This document shows positions 8,691 through 17,311 of a DNA stretch of 64,000 nucleotides, in pieces. Both the position numbers and the translations under genes were made by a program. The notes under the pieces were generated by a model. It saw only the letters and a list, made by a program, of their open reading frames with translations, ran no database searches and had not been told where the DNA came from. The stretch is from Microbacterium sp. cf046 (GTDB lineage: Bacteria > Actinomycetota > Actinomycetes > Actinomycetales > Microbacteriaceae). The stretch lies in contig NZ_FOZJ01000003.1 of the NCBI RefSeq assembly GCF_900114345.1, forward strand, positions 744,001 to 808,000. Direction: 5' to 3'. Positions within the stretch are counted from its first letter, which is position 1, and every line of letters starts with the position of its first letter.

Positions 8691-9385
8691 GCCGTCACCG
8701 GCCGATGCGCGCGGGCGCTCGTCACATCCACCCACGGGCTCCACACGAACCAGGTGGGGAGGGCGCTGACCAGGCGCGGAGGACCGCTCACCGAGATCGC
8801 CCCGGAATCCACCGCCTCCTGCCAGCGACGGTAGCCCTGGAAGACGTCGGCCAGATCCGCGGTCGCCATCGTGACGACGAGGTCGATGTCGAAGCCCGGA
8901 TGCTGCATGCACACCGAGACCGTCCCGTGCTCGAGCACGAACCAGATCGTCTCGGGAGCGGGCGCGGTGTGCCGCCATTCGATCACGACGCGGCGGGGCG
9001 GGAACCGGTCACGGTCGATCCGGCGGTGCATCCACCACATGAGCGTGGTCGGCTCGACCTCGTGCGGCTCCATCTCGTCGAAGAGCCACTCGATCGCCCA
9101 CCGGCCGAGACTGTCGATCACCCGCTCGAGGTCCCGTCCCGCCGGAGTGAGGTGGTACTCGTTCCCGTGACCCGTCGGTGAGGGCCACGTCTCGAGCACG
9201 CCGTTGCGCTCCAGGTGGCGAAGCCGCTGGACGAGCAGGGAGCGCGAGATCCCCGGCAGCGCACGCGCGATGTCGTTGAATCGCGTGTTGCCCAGCACGA
9301 GCTCGCGCACGATGAGGGGAGTCCATCGGTCGGCCATCACTTCGCTGGCCATCGCGACAGGACAGTACCGCCCGTAATCCGCCAT
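8687..9385 (-). CDS. HxlR-family winged-helix regulator with C-terminal extension
   Basis: 232 aa, start ATG at 9385. The N-terminal ~100 residues are HxlR-type: CPVAMASEVMADRWTPLIVR, then the recognition region ARALPGISRSLLVQRLRHLE. HxlR proteins alone are about 110 aa; here a further ~120-residue domain resembles the SCP2-like ligand-binding domain of long actinobacterial HxlR proteins, which could sense a lipid or acyl ligand (inference). It is divergent from the acyl-CoA dehydrogenase and probably controls it. Confidence 0.85.
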   Translation of the reverse strand: MADYGRYCPVAMASEVMADRWTPLIVRELVLGNTRFNDIARALPGISRSLLVQRLRHLERNGVLETWPSPTGHGNEYHLTPAGRDLERVIDSLGRWAIEWLFDEMEPHEVEPTTLMWWMHRRIDRDRFPPRRVVIEWRHTAPAPETIWFVLEHGTVSVCMQHPGFDIDLVVTMATADLADVFQGYRRWQEAVDSGAISVSGPPRLVSALPTWFVWSPWVDVTSARAHRPVTA

Positions 9386-9396
9386 GCATCCATGGT

Positions 9397-9414
9397 CCCC
9401 CCGCGAGCGGGGGG
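9397..9414. promoter_or_regulatory. Palindrome between HxlR and acyl-CoA dehydrogenase genes
   Basis: CCCCCCGC-GA-GCGGGGGG is a perfect inverted repeat with 8-base arms, 12 bases upstream of the HxlR start and within the 108-base divergent intergenic region. Its size and place suit a dimeric HxlR operator; a simple GC-rich hairpin is the alternative. Confidence 0.45.
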
Positions 9415-9493
9415 AGCGGTAGTCCCGAATCTGTACCGGCCCGGTCGCGATCGTGCACTGGATGGGCCCGATCGCCGCGCGGATGCTGGAGTC

Positions 9494-10636
9494 ATGACCA
9501 TCACAGAACCCACTTCCCAGACCACATCCGCCTCCCTGCTGGACCGCGCGCGCGAGATCGGACCGATCCTCGCGGCCAACGCGGAGCGCCACGACCGCGA
9601 GGGCACGTTCGTCTCCGAGGCGTACGACGCGCTGCGCGACGTCGGCCTCCTCAGGGCAGGTGTCCCCGCGGAGCTCGGCGGCGACGGCGCAACGATCCGC
9701 GAGCTCGCCGCCCTGCAGCGCGAGCTCGGCCATCACTGCGGTGCCACGGCACTGGCCAGCTCGATGCACCAGCACGTGACGTGCTTCACGGCCTGGCGGT
9801 ACCGACGGGGCCTGCCCGGCGCCGAAGCGACCCTGCGTCGCATCGCGGACGAGCAGATCCTGCTGGTCTCCACCGGAGGCGGCGACTTCACCCACCCCGC
9901 CGGCGAGGCGGTCGCGGTCGACGGCGGGTATCGCGTGACCGGCCGGAAGCGATTCGTCAGTCAGTCCTCCAGCGGCACGGTGATGTCCACGATGTTCCCC
10001 TATGACGATCCCGAGCGAGGCATGCGCGTGCTGAACATGGCGATCCCGCTGGCGTCTGAGGGGGTCGAGGTCGCCGACAACTGGGACGTCCTCGGCATGC
10101 GCGGCACCGCCAGCGACGACGTCGTCCTGACCGACGTGTTCGTGCCGGCGGAGCGGGTGCTCGCCGACCGACCGTACGGTGTCGTCGATCCGCCGCTGCA
10201 GGTGATCGCGAGCATCGGGTTCTCGATCATCTGCGGCGCCTACCTCGGCGTCGCCGAGGCGGCCTACGCGGAAGCGCTGCGGATCGCCGGCCGCAGCCCC
10301 GACGACCCCGGCGTGCAGCGGACGATCGGCCTGATGCGCGAGCGTCTGCGCGTCGCCGAGTGGGCGCTGGAGGGGGCGCTGAGTCAGCTCGGCGATGACC
10401 CTGCTCCGTCCTACGACGGCTTCCTGGCGGTGATGACGGCCAAGGCCGAGATCGCCCGAGCGGGAGTCGAGGTGTGCGACCTCGCGATGCAGATCGCCGG
10501 CGGGAGCGCGTTCTTCAAGGGCTCGATCATCGAGCGCTGCTATCGCGACATCCGGGCGGCGGCGTTCCACCCGCTGACCCCGGAGGCGACGCTCATCGCC
10601 CTCGGGCGGGACGCGCTCGGCGTGCCGAGTGCCTGA
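9494..10636 (+). CDS. Acyl-CoA dehydrogenase family flavoprotein
   Basis: 380 aa with the acyl-CoA dehydrogenase fold: helical N-domain, mid-domain GYRVTGRKRFVSQSSSG and WDVLGMRGTASDDVVLTDV, and helical C-domain with MQIAGGSAFFKGSIIERCYRD in two parts. These fit FAD-dependent dehydrogenation of acyl-CoA thioesters, but the same fold covers DszC-like monooxygenases and the catalytic Glu could not be placed with confidence. The divergent HxlR regulator and nearby nitronate monooxygenase suggest catabolism of an unusual acid or amine. ATG 9494 has GGAG at a short spacing. Confidence 0.85.
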   Translation: MTITEPTSQTTSASLLDRAREIGPILAANAERHDREGTFVSEAYDALRDVGLLRAGVPAELGGDGATIRELAALQRELGHHCGATALASSMHQHVTCFTAWRYRRGLPGAEATLRRIADEQILLVSTGGGDFTHPAGEAVAVDGGYRVTGRKRFVSQSSSGTVMSTMFPYDDPERGMRVLNMAIPLASEGVEVADNWDVLGMRGTASDDVVLTDVFVPAERVLADRPYGVVDPPLQVIASIGFSIICGAYLGVAEAAYAEALRIAGRSPDDPGVQRTIGLMRERLRVAEWALEGALSQLGDDPAPSYDGFLAVMTAKAEIARAGVEVCDLAMQIAGGSAFFKGSIIERCYRDIRAAAFHPLTPEATLIALGRDALGVPSA

Positions 10637-10651
10637 GGCGCACGGCGCGGA

Positions 10652-10921
10652 TCAGTCGCGGACGGTGAAACCTCGCTCGCCCGTGGGATCGGCATCCGTC
10701 ACCATGGCCGTGTCCACGTGCGCGCCGGGAGGACCCTGCGCCATCCACGCGAGCACCTCGTCGATCTGCTCGGCCGTGCCCTCGACCTCGGCTTCGACGC
10801 TGCCGTCGCGCAGATTGCGCACCCACCCGGACACACCCGCCTCGGCGGCGATCATCCGCATCGTGTAGCGATACCCGACACCCTGAACCATGCCGTGGAC
10901 CATGACGTGGACGCGTCTCAT
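10652..10921 (-). CDS. Acylphosphatase
   Basis: 89 aa, the normal size. The active-site loop GMVQGVGYRYTM (catalytic Arg) and the Asn-bearing GWVRNLRDGSVE motif are intact. It hydrolyses acyl phosphates such as acetyl phosphate. The start was put at ATG 10921 because the sequence before it is not family-like. It is a single gene, convergent with the acyl-CoA dehydrogenase gene and divergent from the DUF1801 gene. Confidence 0.95.
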   Translation of the reverse strand: MRRVHVMVHGMVQGVGYRYTMRMIAAEAGVSGWVRNLRDGSVEAEVEGTAEQIDEVLAWMAQGPPGAHVDTAMVTDADPTGERGFTVRD

Positions 10922-10980
10922 CGCTCCATCGTGCCGCGCAGAGGTGGGCAAGGACCAGGCGTGCGGTGCAGGATGCTGTC

Positions 10981-11334
10981 ATGGGAACCGTCGACGACTA
11001 CCTGGGCGAACTCGAAGTGGAGGACCGTGCAGCGATCGACCGCGTGTACGCGCTCGCGCGGACCGAGGTGCCGGAGGCCGAGCAGGGAAAGGGCTACGGC
11101 ATGCCCGCGCTGGTGTACCGCGGCAAGCCGCTGATCTCGGTGATGCGTGCGAAGAAGCACATAGGAATCTACCCGTTCAGCCCGGATGCCGTCAGCGCCG
11201 TCGCCGACGAGGTGAACCGGGTCGAGGAGTCCGGTCTCGACAAGGGGACCATCCGCTTCCAGCCCTCGCATCCGCTCCCTGACGAGGTCGTGCTCGCGCT
11301 CGTTCGGTTCCGCCGGGAGCAGATCGACGGCTGA
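10981..11334 (+). CDS. DUF1801/YdhG-like protein
   Basis: 117 aa. The conserved core KGYGMPALVYRGKPLISVM followed by KKHIGIYPF is diagnostic of the DUF1801 family. Members include proteins annotated as iron chaperones, though the biochemical role is poorly established. The start was chosen at ATG 10981 (MGTVDDYL); an upstream in-frame ATG at 10966 adds five residues. It ends six bases before the convergent lysE stop. Confidence 0.8.
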   Translation: MGTVDDYLGELEVEDRAAIDRVYALARTEVPEAEQGKGYGMPALVYRGKPLISVMRAKKHIGIYPFSPDAVSAVADEVNRVEESGLDKGTIRFQPSHPLPDEVVLALVRFRREQIDG

Positions 11335-11340
11335 ACGCGG

Positions 11341-12030
11341 TCAGCGCGGCAGCACCAGCCCGACGCCCATCACGATCATCACGACGGCGATGACGGCGTC
11401 GAGGATCCGCCAGGCGCGCGGGGTGCTGAGCCAGCGGCCGAGGTAGCGCGCGCCGAAGGCCAGCGCGAAGAACCAGATCACGCTCGCCGCCATCGCCCCC
11501 GCGGCGAAGATCCAGCGGGCGTCCCCGTGCGTGTTCGCGACCGTGCCCAGGAGGAAGACGGTATCGAGGTAGACGTGGGGATTCAGCCAGGTGAGGGCGA
11601 GGCACGTGGCCACGACGGGGAGCGCCTTCGCGCCGACGCGGATCGCGGTCGCCCCGCCGTCGGCGCCGGTGCCGCCTTCCGAGGCCGTGACCTTGTCGGA
11701 TGCCCCTGACGCGGCGCCGGATCCTTCGGCCTCGAGTGTGTGTCCGGATGGTCGCCACGCCCGGCGCGCGGCAAGCAGTCCGTAGCCCACGAGGAAGACG
11801 GCGCCGGCCCAGCGCACCACGTCGATGAGCCACGGCACGGCGTGCAGCACCAGGCCGACTCCAGAGACCCCGAGTGCGATCAGGGCGGCGTCGGACGCGG
11901 CGCAGATCGCGGCGACGAGCACCACAAGCTCGCGGCGCAGGCCCTGCCGCAGGACGAAGAGGTTCTGGGCGCCGATCGCGATGATGAGCGAGAAGCCGAG
12001 GCCGAGTCCGGCGAGCAGGGGGGAGATCAC
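11341..12030 (-). CDS. lysE: LysE/ArgO-type basic amino-acid exporter
   Basis: 229 aa with about six membrane helices. The N-terminus LAGLGLGFSLIIAIGAQNLFVLRQG is the LysE/ArgO signature, with AQN conserved. A long hydrophilic Gly/Ser/Ala-rich loop near residues 95-130 is normal for the family. It exports lysine or arginine when intracellular levels rise. GTG start at 12030 with TAGCGT six bases upstream, so probably leaderless. It is divergent from a LysG-type activator, the arrangement known from Corynebacterium. Lysine versus arginine cannot be decided. Confidence 0.88.
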   Translation of the reverse strand: MISPLLAGLGLGFSLIIAIGAQNLFVLRQGLRRELVVLVAAICAASDAALIALGVSGVGLVLHAVPWLIDVVRWAGAVFLVGYGLLAARRAWRPSGHTLEAEGSGAASGASDKVTASEGGTGADGGATAIRVGAKALPVVATCLALTWLNPHVYLDTVFLLGTVANTHGDARWIFAAGAMAASVIWFFALAFGARYLGRWLSTPRAWRILDAVIAVVMIVMGVGLVLPR

Positions 12031-12036
12031 GCTTCG

Positions 12037-12093
12037 ACGCTATGGCTCGACGCCACTTGAGTCCAGCTGATGATTCTTCAGATGCATTAGCAT
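12037..12093. promoter_or_regulatory. lysE-lysG divergent promoter region with LysR box
   Basis: On the minus strand TAGCGT (12037-12042) sits six bases before the lysE GTG. On the plus strand TAGCAT (12088-12093) sits five bases before the lysG ATG at 12099. Between them CTGATGATTCTTCAG (12067-12081) is a partial dyad containing a T-N11-A LysR box. This suits LysG binding to activate lysE and control itself. Confidence 0.6.
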
Positions 12094-12098
12094 GACTG

Positions 12099-13001
12099 AT
12101 GATGCGCGTGCCGTTCGAACTGGCAGAGACCCTCGCCGTGGTCATCGACGAGGGAACGCTGGATGCCGCCGCCCGTCGCCTGCACATCACGCCGTCCGCG
12201 GTCAGTCAGCGCATCAAGACGCTCGAGGAGCAGCTGGGCCGGGTAGTGCTCGTCCGCTCCAAGCCCGCGCGGCTCACGGAGGCCGGCTCTGCCGTCGTGC
12301 GGATGGCCCGCCAGGTCGCCCTCCTCGAGCACGACACCCTGACCGAGCTCGGAGACGACAGCACTGAGGGGTCTCGCACGAGCGTGCCGCTCGCTGTGAA
12401 CGCCGATTCCCTCGCGACCTGGTTCCTCGAGCCGCTCGCACGGCTCTCGCTGCGGCATCCGGTCGTGTTCGAACTGCACCGCGACGACCAGGACTTCACT
12501 GCGGGCCTCCTCGAATCCGGCACGGTCATGGGGGCGGTGACCTCCCGCTCGACCCCGGTCGCCGGATGTCGCGTCAGCGCACTCGGCGCGATGCGCTACG
12601 AGGCGGTGGCCACTCCCGCGTTCATGCGGCAGTGGATGGCCGACGGGGCATCGTCCGCCGCGCTCGCGAATGCCCCGGTGGTCGACTTCGACCGCCGTGA
12701 CGACCTGCAGACGCGCTGGCTGAACGAGCGAGGGGTCGACGAGTCCCTGCCGCCTCGCCACTACGTGCCGGCGTCGAACGACTTCGCGGCCGCCGTGCGC
12801 GCGGGACTCGGCTGGGCGCTGCTGCCGCGGTTCCAGTCGGCGACCGCGCTTGCCGCCGGCGAGCTGGTGCCGCTCGGCGGCCCGCCGATCGACGTGCCGC
12901 TGTACTGGCAGCAGTGGAATCTGCGCTCGCCGCTGCTCGATGCGATCGCGGGCGAGATCGTCGCGGAAGGGCGTCGCGTCCTCGGCCCGATCTCGGCGTG
13001 A
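12099..13001 (+). CDS. lysG: LysG/ArgP-type LysR-family regulator
   Basis: 300 aa. The N-terminal LysR helix-turn-helix (LDAAARRLHITPSAVSQRI) is followed by an effector domain close to the ArgP/LysG group (VNADSLATWFLEPLARLS). These proteins sense lysine, arginine or histidine and activate the exporter gene. It is divergent from lysE with 68 bases between starts. ATGATG allows a start at 12099 or 12102. Length and context agree, so assignment as the exporter's activator is fairly firm. Confidence 0.88.
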   Translation: MMRVPFELAETLAVVIDEGTLDAAARRLHITPSAVSQRIKTLEEQLGRVVLVRSKPARLTEAGSAVVRMARQVALLEHDTLTELGDDSTEGSRTSVPLAVNADSLATWFLEPLARLSLRHPVVFELHRDDQDFTAGLLESGTVMGAVTSRSTPVAGCRVSALGAMRYEAVATPAFMRQWMADGASSAALANAPVVDFDRRDDLQTRWLNERGVDESLPPRHYVPASNDFAAAVRAGLGWALLPRFQSATALAAGELVPLGGPPIDVPLYWQQWNLRSPLLDAIAGEIVAEGRRVLGPISA

Positions 13002-13007
13002 TGCGCG

Positions 13008-14039
13008 TCAGTCGTCGCTGACGCGGAGCACGATCTTGCCGCGTGTGTGGCCCTGCTCGAGCTCGGCATGCGCGGCCGCGGCGTCCTCGAGGTCGAAGAC
13101 CCGATCGATGTACACCTGCACGGCGCCGGATTCGAGCAGCCGGCCGACCGTGGCCAGCGCGCTGCCGTCCGGGATGACCTTGTAGCCCGTCGCCCGCACG
13201 CCCGTGTCGGCGGCGGCATCCGCGTAGCCGGGGAAGGATCCGGTCGGGACGACGATGTACAGACCTCCCGGGCGCACGACTTTCAGCGATCGGTCGCCGG
13301 TCTGGGCATGCACGTTTCCGACCAGGTCGATCACGACGTCGACATCGGCGATCACATCCTCGAAGCGAGTCGTCGTGTAGTCGATGACCACGGACGCGCC
13401 GAGTTCGCGCAGCCAGGATGCGTTGCGCGCCGAGCCGGTCGCGGTGACATGCGCGCCGAAGTATGCCGCGAACTGCACGGCGAAATGACCGACGCCACCG
13501 CTTCCGGCATGGATCAGCACGCGCTGGCCCTCGTGGGCATGGGCGGTCTCGACGACCAGACCCCACGCGGTGAGCGCGGCCAGCGGCACGCCGGCGGCCT
13601 CGACGTGGGACAAGGACGCGGGCTTCCGCGCGACGGACTGGGACGGAACCACGGCGTATTCCGCATAGGTGCCGCCCGAGCGCGGAAACGGCACCATGCC
13701 GAACACCTGCGTGCCGGGCGGGAGCGGGTGCGATTCGTAGGGGGAGCGGACCACGATGCCGCTGAAGTCGTAGCCCAGACTCGTCGGATAGCCCGTGATC
13801 GCGCCGGAGACGCCTGCGCCGGCGCGCGTCTTCGCGTCGATCGGGTTCACTCCTGCCGCCACGACGCGCACCAGCAGCTCGCTCAGCACCGGAGAGGGCA
13901 CCGGGATGGTCGCTTCGTGGAGCGCATCCGTGCCGCCGGCGGCGTCGATGACGGCCGCCCGCATCGTCTCGGGTGGATCCGCGACCGCGACCGGGGTGGA
14001 GTCGGGAGCGGATGCTGGTCGCAACGGCCGGAATCTCAT
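13008..14039 (-). CDS. Zinc-independent MDR-family NADP-dependent quinone oxidoreductase-like protein
   Basis: 343 aa medium-chain dehydrogenase/reductase. After ~30 variable residues comes MRAAVIDAAGGTDALHEATI, then the GroES-like domain with VNPIDAKTR and GYDFSGIV, and the Rossmann motif HAGSGGVGHFAVQFAAYFGA near residue 175. The zinc-binding Cys cluster of alcohol dehydrogenases is absent, pointing to a quinone/enone reductase. ATG 14039 has an AGGAG ribosome site. The neighbouring MarR-controlled pump hints at a role with toxic electrophiles (inference only). Confidence 0.88.
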   Translation of the reverse strand: MRFRPLRPASAPDSTPVAVADPPETMRAAVIDAAGGTDALHEATIPVPSPVLSELLVRVVAAGVNPIDAKTRAGAGVSGAITGYPTSLGYDFSGIVVRSPYESHPLPPGTQVFGMVPFPRSGGTYAEYAVVPSQSVARKPASLSHVEAAGVPLAALTAWGLVVETAHAHEGQRVLIHAGSGGVGHFAVQFAAYFGAHVTATGSARNASWLRELGASVVIDYTTTRFEDVIADVDVVIDLVGNVHAQTGDRSLKVVRPGGLYIVVPTGSFPGYADAAADTGVRATGYKVIPDGSALATVGRLLESGAVQVYIDRVFDLEDAAAAHAELEQGHTRGKIVLRVSDD

Positions 14040-14186
14040 CCGTCGCTCCTTCCGCGTGCATGTCGGCTTCGGCAGCACTCGTTTGCTGGTGGACACAGTC
14101 AACCCTGACTATGTCTCGCCCGTGTTACGCCGGTGCTACCAGTCGGCTAAGCCCACCCGCGTGTTCGGTGTGCGTTCCCAGTGGCC

Positions 14187-14642
14187 TCAGGGCGTTTCCC
14201 CCGCCGTCAGCGCGTGCAGCAGTCGCGCCAGGTCGCGGATCTCCTCGACCGACCACGCCTCGAGCGTGTCGAGCAGGACGCTCTCCTGCGGCGCTCGCGC
14301 GGCCGCCAGTCGGTCGAGCCCTTCGGCGGTGGGGGAGAGCAGGCTGGAGCGGCCGTCGTCCGGGTCGGGCGTGCGCCGAACGAGCCCGAGCTCCTCGAGT
14401 TCGCGCACCGTGCGGCTGATCTGTCCCTTGTCGGCCATGAGCGACTCGGCGAGGGCTGAGAGCGTCACGCTCTCGCGGCGGACGATCGTCGTGAAGACCT
14501 TGTATGCCCCCGGGAGCATGCCCGGACTCACCCGCTGCGCGTTGTCGGCGAGCACCCGGCGCATGCGGCTGATGAGCTCACCGAACTCGGCCTCGAGGGC
14601 GCGCACGGCCTCCGTGCGCGCCTCTCGGGTGTTCTCTGCCAC
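14187..14642 (-). CDS. MarR-family repressor of the adjacent drug pump
   Basis: 151 aa with a MarR winged helix: VTLSALAESLMADKGQISRT, then the wing RRTPDPDDGRSSLLSPTAEG. GTG start at 14642, only nine bases after the efflux pump stop on the same strand, so the two form an operon. The pump promoter carries two perfect palindromes of MarR-operator size (16429-16473), so negative autoregulation of the pump-regulator operon is likely. The inducing compound is unknown. Confidence 0.9.
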   Translation of the reverse strand: MAENTREARTEAVRALEAEFGELISRMRRVLADNAQRVSPGMLPGAYKVFTTIVRRESVTLSALAESLMADKGQISRTVRELEELGLVRRTPDPDDGRSSLLSPTAEGLDRLAAARAPQESVLLDTLEAWSVEEIRDLARLLHALTAGETP

Positions 14643-14651
14643 GGTCGGAGA

Positions 14652-16355
14652 CTACCGGTTGGAGCCCGACGGGTCGGACTCTCGAGGCGCGGCATCCGCG
14701 ATCCGGACAGAGCCGGTCGCCGTCAGCGCTTCCATGCCCTCGGGCACCGAGACGGTGGCGAAGTCGGCCTCGGCCGCCTGCAGCCGCTCGGTCGTCGTCA
14801 TCCGGGTCAGCGGCTTGTTCGGCAGGAACACGATCGCGATCAGGCTCACGATGGCGAAGGGCACGGCGATGAGGAAGGAGTGCGAGATGCCCTGGGCGTA
14901 GATGTCCTCGAAGATCACACGGAGTGTCTCGGGCATCGTCGAGACCTGGGGGAGGGTGCCGGACGAGAGTGTGTCCGCCCACTTCTGCGCATCGGCGCCG
15001 AGTCCCATGATGGCCGTCGTGATGTCGTCCTTGCCGGCGGTCACCAGGTCGGTCACGCGGGCTGCGAGTGCCGCGCCCATCAGCGAGACGCCGATTGTGC
15101 CCCCGAGGCTGCGGAAGAACGTGACACCGGAGCTCGCCACCCCGATCTCGCTCGGGTCCGACGTGTTCTGCACGACCAGCACGAGGTTCTGCATCGTCAT
15201 GCCGACGCCGGCGCCGAGCAGGAACATGTACAGCGAGACGAGTGCGAAGTTCGTGTCGTAGTGGATCGTCGAGAGCAGGTACGAGCCCGCGATCAGGAAC
15301 ACGCCGCCCACGATCAGGAACGGCTTCCACCTGCCGAACCGGGTGATCAGCGCGCCGACGCCGATCGAGGCGATCAGCAGTCCGGCGATCATCGGGATCG
15401 TCATGAGTCCCGCTTCGGTCGGCGTGGCGCCGCGGGCGAGCTGCATGAACTGGCTGAGGAACACCGAGGCGCCGAACATCGCAATGCCGGTCGCGATGGA
15501 GGCGATCACGGCGAGCGTGAACGTGCGGTTGCGGAACATCGAAAGCGGGATGAGCGGCTCCTTGGCCCGCAGCTCCGTGACGATGAACAGGATCGTGCCG
15601 AGGATCGCGCCGCCGACCATCAGGACGGTCTCGGTGCTCCACCACTCGAACGAGTCGCCGACGAGCGTGACCCAGATCAGCAGCAGGGCGACCGCGACGG
15701 ACAGGAACACGATGCCGAGGTAGTCGATCGAGACCTTGCGCTTCGCGCGCGGCACGACGTGCAGGGTGCGCTGGAGGATGATCAGCGCGAGGATCGCGAA
15801 CGGGAGCGCCACGTAGAAGTTCCACCGCCAGCCGAGCGTGTCGGTGATGACACCGCCGAGCAGCGGTCCGCCGATCGTGGCGACCGCCATGACAGCGCCG
15901 AACAGGCCCATGTAGCGACCGCGTTCGCGGGGGCTGATGATGTCGGCCATGATCACCTGGCTCAGGGCGGCGAGGCCGCCTGCGCCGATGCCCTGCACCG
16001 CACGGAACGCGATCAGCATCTCTGGGCTCTGCGAGAAGCCGGCCGCGGCCGTCGCGAGCACGAAGATGGCGATCGCGATCTGGATCAGGACCTTGCGGTT
16101 GAACAGGTCGGCGAGCTTCCCCCAGATCGGGGTGGAGATGGCCGTCGTCAGCAGGGTGGCGGTGACGACCCAGGTGAAGGAGGCCTGGGTTCCGCCCAGG
16201 TCGTGGATGATCACCGGGAGCGAAGTCGAGACGACGGTCGAGGCGAGCATCGAGACGAACATGCCGAGAAGGAGGCCGGAGAGCGCCTCGAGCACCTGGC
16301 GGTGCGTCATCTTCGGCTTCTCGAGCTCCTCGGGAGCGAGGGAAGGCGTGGACAT
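14652..16355 (-). CDS. DHA2-family (14-helix) multidrug efflux transporter
   Basis: 567 aa, typical of DHA2/EmrB-QacA pumps with 14 membrane segments. Motif C-like LGGTQASFTWVVTATLL and motif A GKLADLFNRK lie in the N-terminal third. Proton-driven export of lipophilic or cationic drugs is the family role. ATG 16355 has AAGGA upstream. It is the first gene of an operon with the MarR regulator. The ~60-residue hydrophilic C-terminus lacks a recognisable domain. Confidence 0.92.
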   Translation of the reverse strand: MSTPSLAPEELEKPKMTHRQVLEALSGLLLGMFVSMLASTVVSTSLPVIIHDLGGTQASFTWVVTATLLTTAISTPIWGKLADLFNRKVLIQIAIAIFVLATAAAGFSQSPEMLIAFRAVQGIGAGGLAALSQVIMADIISPRERGRYMGLFGAVMAVATIGGPLLGGVITDTLGWRWNFYVALPFAILALIILQRTLHVVPRAKRKVSIDYLGIVFLSVAVALLLIWVTLVGDSFEWWSTETVLMVGGAILGTILFIVTELRAKEPLIPLSMFRNRTFTLAVIASIATGIAMFGASVFLSQFMQLARGATPTEAGLMTIPMIAGLLIASIGVGALITRFGRWKPFLIVGGVFLIAGSYLLSTIHYDTNFALVSLYMFLLGAGVGMTMQNLVLVVQNTSDPSEIGVASSGVTFFRSLGGTIGVSLMGAALAARVTDLVTAGKDDITTAIMGLGADAQKWADTLSSGTLPQVSTMPETLRVIFEDIYAQGISHSFLIAVPFAIVSLIAIVFLPNKPLTRMTTTERLQAAEADFATVSVPEGMEALTATGSVRIADAAPRESDPSGSNR

Positions 16356-16421
16356 GGAGATCCTTCGGAAGGGTGCGGGTGGGATGCGGCGGCGACGTCG
16401 GCGCGAAGAAGTTGAGCAAAG

Positions 16422-16473
16422 GTCAACTGTTGACTTATGTCAACGATATAGGTAATCGTTGACCTCTGTCAAC
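16422..16473 (-). promoter_or_regulatory. MarR-controlled promoter with tandem operators
   Basis: On the minus strand TTGACA (revcomp of 16467-16472), a 16-base spacer and TATATC (revcomp of 16445-16450) form a near-consensus promoter for the pump. GTTGAC-N4-GTCAAC palindromes occur at 16429-16444 and 16458-16473, one covering the start site and one the -35. A third dyad GTCAAC-T-GTTGAC at 16422-16434 overlaps the first. The layout is that of a repressor blocking polymerase. Confidence 0.8.
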
Positions 16474-16490
16474 TATTCCCCTGGTGGGGG

Positions 16491-17156
16491 TCAGTCGGCG
16501 AGGGCGAGGGCGCGGAACAGCTCCCGGGCGACGGGCCGCGGCATCCGCTGCTCCGTCTCGACCGGTGCGGCGCGCTGAGTCGTGCGCCGGTGAAGCTCGT
16601 CGATCAGCGCGGTCGCGAGCCGGACGAGGGTGTCGATCTCGGCCTCATCGCGGTCGACCCACGCGCAGCGGGGCTCGTCGCCGACCGGCACGAACGCGTC
16701 GTGCTCCTCCCAGGCGACCAGGGTGCGCTCCGCGCCGAGGACGTGCTGCTGCCACCACACCTGACGCAGATACGAGCGGGGGATGCTGCGCCATGACTTG
16801 TTCGTGGTCTTGATCTCGCAGAGGGTGATGCGGCCGGCGCCGTCGACGACGACGCCGTCGGGTGTGGCGAGATGCCGTTTCTCGACCACCGCGTGGAACA
16901 GGGCGCTGGAGGGGAGGATCCCGTGGGTCGCCGCGACCCACTGGGCGATCTCGGGCTCACGGACCCGGCCGTGCGCGGTGTACGCGTTTCCCGAGAAGCC
17001 CGACCCCATGAGCTTCGCATCGGCGGCCTTCGCGATCGCGTTCGGCGATGTCAGGCTCGCGACGTCCGTCGCCGTGATCCCGCGCGAACGTGCACGCGTC
17101 CATGCGACCCGGTCGCGCGAGTCCGCGACGATCCGGGCAGCCAGTTCAGGGGTCAC
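16491..17156 (-). CDS. YqaJ-type (lambda exonuclease-like) nuclease
   Basis: 221 aa. PD-(D/E)XK-type residues are visible: Glu in HGRVREPEI near residue 65, Asp in TPDGVVVDG near residue 99, and ExK in LCEIKTTNK near residue 114. This is the order of the YqaJ/lambda exonuclease fold, which degrades or resects double-stranded DNA. No recombinase or phage gene is adjacent, so it looks like a chromosomal solitary member. GTG start at 17156 has TAGGGT six bases upstream (leaderless). Confidence 0.82.
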   Translation of the reverse strand: MTPELAARIVADSRDRVAWTRARSRGITATDVASLTSPNAIAKAADAKLMGSGFSGNAYTAHGRVREPEIAQWVAATHGILPSSALFHAVVEKRHLATPDGVVVDGAGRITLCEIKTTNKSWRSIPRSYLRQVWWQQHVLGAERTLVAWEEHDAFVPVGDEPRCAWVDRDEAEIDTLVRLATALIDELHRRTTQRAAPVETEQRMPRPVARELFRALALAD

Positions 17157-17162
17157 GCCTCG

Positions 17163-17168
17163 ACCCTA
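17163..17168 (-). promoter_or_regulatory. Leaderless -10 for the YqaJ-type nuclease gene
   Basis: Minus-strand TAGGGT ends six bases before GTG 17156. Confidence 0.5.
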
Positions 17169-17311
17169 CGCCGCCCGGACGACGCGCGACCGGCGACATG
17201 CGGGCAGCGACCTTCCCATCGTCCAACGGCCCGGCGAGGGCGAGCGTCGGCGTGCGGGGCGGGCTGAGCCACCCCCTTGCAATGAGGGGCGGGAGTGGCA
17301 TCGTCGAAGGC

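Noticed and set aside
9397..9414. Intrinsic terminator
   Set aside because: It lies between divergent gene starts, where a terminator has no gene to end; an operator or leader hairpin is more likely.
8687..10570. Single 627-codon minus-strand gene
   Set aside because: Only the part from 9385 downstream is HxlR-like; the upstream part is antisense to the acyl-CoA dehydrogenase gene and meaningless.
16491..17156. Evidence of a prophage from the YqaJ-type nuclease
   Set aside because: No integrase, structural or lysis genes, and no attachment repeats flank it; the neighbours are ordinary chromosomal genes.
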